Assembly (NCBI GenBank): GCA_044433645.1
Contig: JAWXTK010000013.1
Span: forward strand, 1-57,649
DNA length: 57,649 nucleotides
Reading direction: 5' to 3'
DNA from: JAWXTK01 sp044433645
Lineage (GTDB): Bacteria > Bacteroidota > Bacteroidia > Bacteroidales > Rikenellaceae
The position numbers and the translations under genes were made by a program. Below the pieces are notes generated by a model. That model was given only the letters and a program-made list of their open reading frames with translations, did not search any database and had not been told where the DNA came from. Below, piece by piece: positions 57,394-57,649 of this stretch; positions within the stretch are counted from its first letter, which is position 1; the number at the start of each line of letters is the position of its first letter.

Positions 57394-57649
57394 ATGAGAA
57401 AAATTTTAAGAAATCTTGCACTTATAACAATACTAGCCCTAGGTATTGTAGCGTGTGGAAAAGATGAAATCACAACCACAACATTTTCTGGCAAGGGCAC
57501 AAGCGAGAGCCCCTACCTAATAACCAAAGAGGGAAACCTAACTTATATATCTCAACAAGTTCAAGGGGGTAATACCTACGAAGGGGAGTATTTTAAATTA
57601 GCTGCTAATATAAACCTTGAAAATATTTCATGGACTCCCATAGGCACTA
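57394..57649 (+). CDS. lipoprotein, 3' end outside window
   Basis: Partial gene, 85 codons visible. The lipoprotein signal has the lipobox I-V-A-C (Cys near residue 21) followed by G-K-D-E. The next segment reads F-S-G-K-G-T-S-E-S-P-Y-L-I-T-K-E-G-N-L, then Y-F-K-L-A-A-N-I-N-L and W-T-P-I-G. This is the repeat unit seen at the start of large Bacteroidetes surface proteins (GLUG-like/right-handed beta-helix adhesins). The full protein is probably long and surface-exposed; its function cannot be judged from this fragment. Confidence 0.75.
   Translation, partial: MRKILRNLALITILALGIVACGKDEITTTTFSGKGTSESPYLITKEGNLTYISQQVQGGNTYEGEYFKLAANINLENISWTPIGT

Noticed and set aside
1..57649. CRISPR arrays, prophage, integrons or intact insertion sequences
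   Set aside because: No regularly spaced direct repeats of CRISPR size, no transposase, integrase or phage structural genes were found on either strand.

Overview
The window is a 57.6-kb AT-rich chromosomal segment from a member of the Bacteroidetes, most likely Bacteroidales. The evidence is of several kinds. Promoters follow the phylum's TTTG-N19-20-TAnnTTTG consensus, and four exact N19 copies can be read (xyl operon, rplM, tRNA-Arg, iclR operon). Bacteroidetes-typical fusions and families are present: LpxC-FabZ, FeoA-FeoB plus a Cys-rich partner, PorX (response regulator plus PglZ domain), a TonB-dependent receptor paired with a DUF4249 lipoprotein, BspA-like leucine-rich-repeat lipoproteins, DUF4491, a class III fructose-bisphosphatase and meso-diaminopimelate dehydrogenase. 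Genus and species cannot be named from this segment. I see no prophage, intact insertion sequence, integrase or CRISPR array.

Layout. 0.2-10 kb: ankyrin lipoprotein, fbp, thiL-thiD, aroQ-pyk, and feoAB with a tiny Cys-rich membrane protein. 9.5-15 kb: ruvA, an OmpH/Skp-like lipoprotein, cvpA-rsgA-trmH and porX-tsaE. 15-23 kb: a phosphate-selective-type porin, ugd, ddh and a complete xylose operon (xylB-xylA-sugar porter). 23-30 kb: two tandem leucine-rich-repeat lipoproteins, a PiT phosphate transporter with a PhoU-like tail, and tonB-like/Dabb/cinA. 30-43 kb: lpxC/fabZ-lpxA-rimP facing nusA-infB, an unrecognised outer-membrane protein, a secreted isochorismatase-type hydrolase, then rplM-rpsI-rpsB-tsf. 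43-49 kb: umuDC, a DUF4491 protein, the TonB receptor/DUF4249 pair and tRNA-Arg(ACG). 49-57.6 kb: a secreted GH30 glycosidase, a Cu/Zn-type permease, an IclR-controlled catabolic operon and the start of another lipoprotein.

The most interesting accessory unit is the operon at 51.6-57.1 kb: IclR regulator, divergent DeoC aldolase, FGGY sugar kinase, unrecognised polytopic membrane protein and iron-containing alcohol dehydrogenase. It reads as a self-contained route from an unidentified deoxy-sugar through import, phosphorylation, retro-aldol cleavage to an aldehyde, and aldehyde reduction. It has an exact promoter and an IclR-like palindrome just after the -7 box. The aldolase departs from ordinary DeoC at its N-terminal, catalytic-loop and phosphate-binding motifs, so the substrate may not be 2-deoxyribose.

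The second theme is structured intergenic DNA. Three copies of a two-hairpin repeat lie at gene 3' ends (822-924, 983-1074, 57121-57202). There are phased 10-bp AGGG/ACCCT arrays, and an 18-bp leader element shared by ruvA and the DUF4491 gene that is part of a 28-bp perfect inverted repeat in the second case. A 480-bp gap after the alcohol dehydrogenase holds four structured elements in a row. Candidate attenuators or leaders precede nusA, feoAB, rplM and rpsB.
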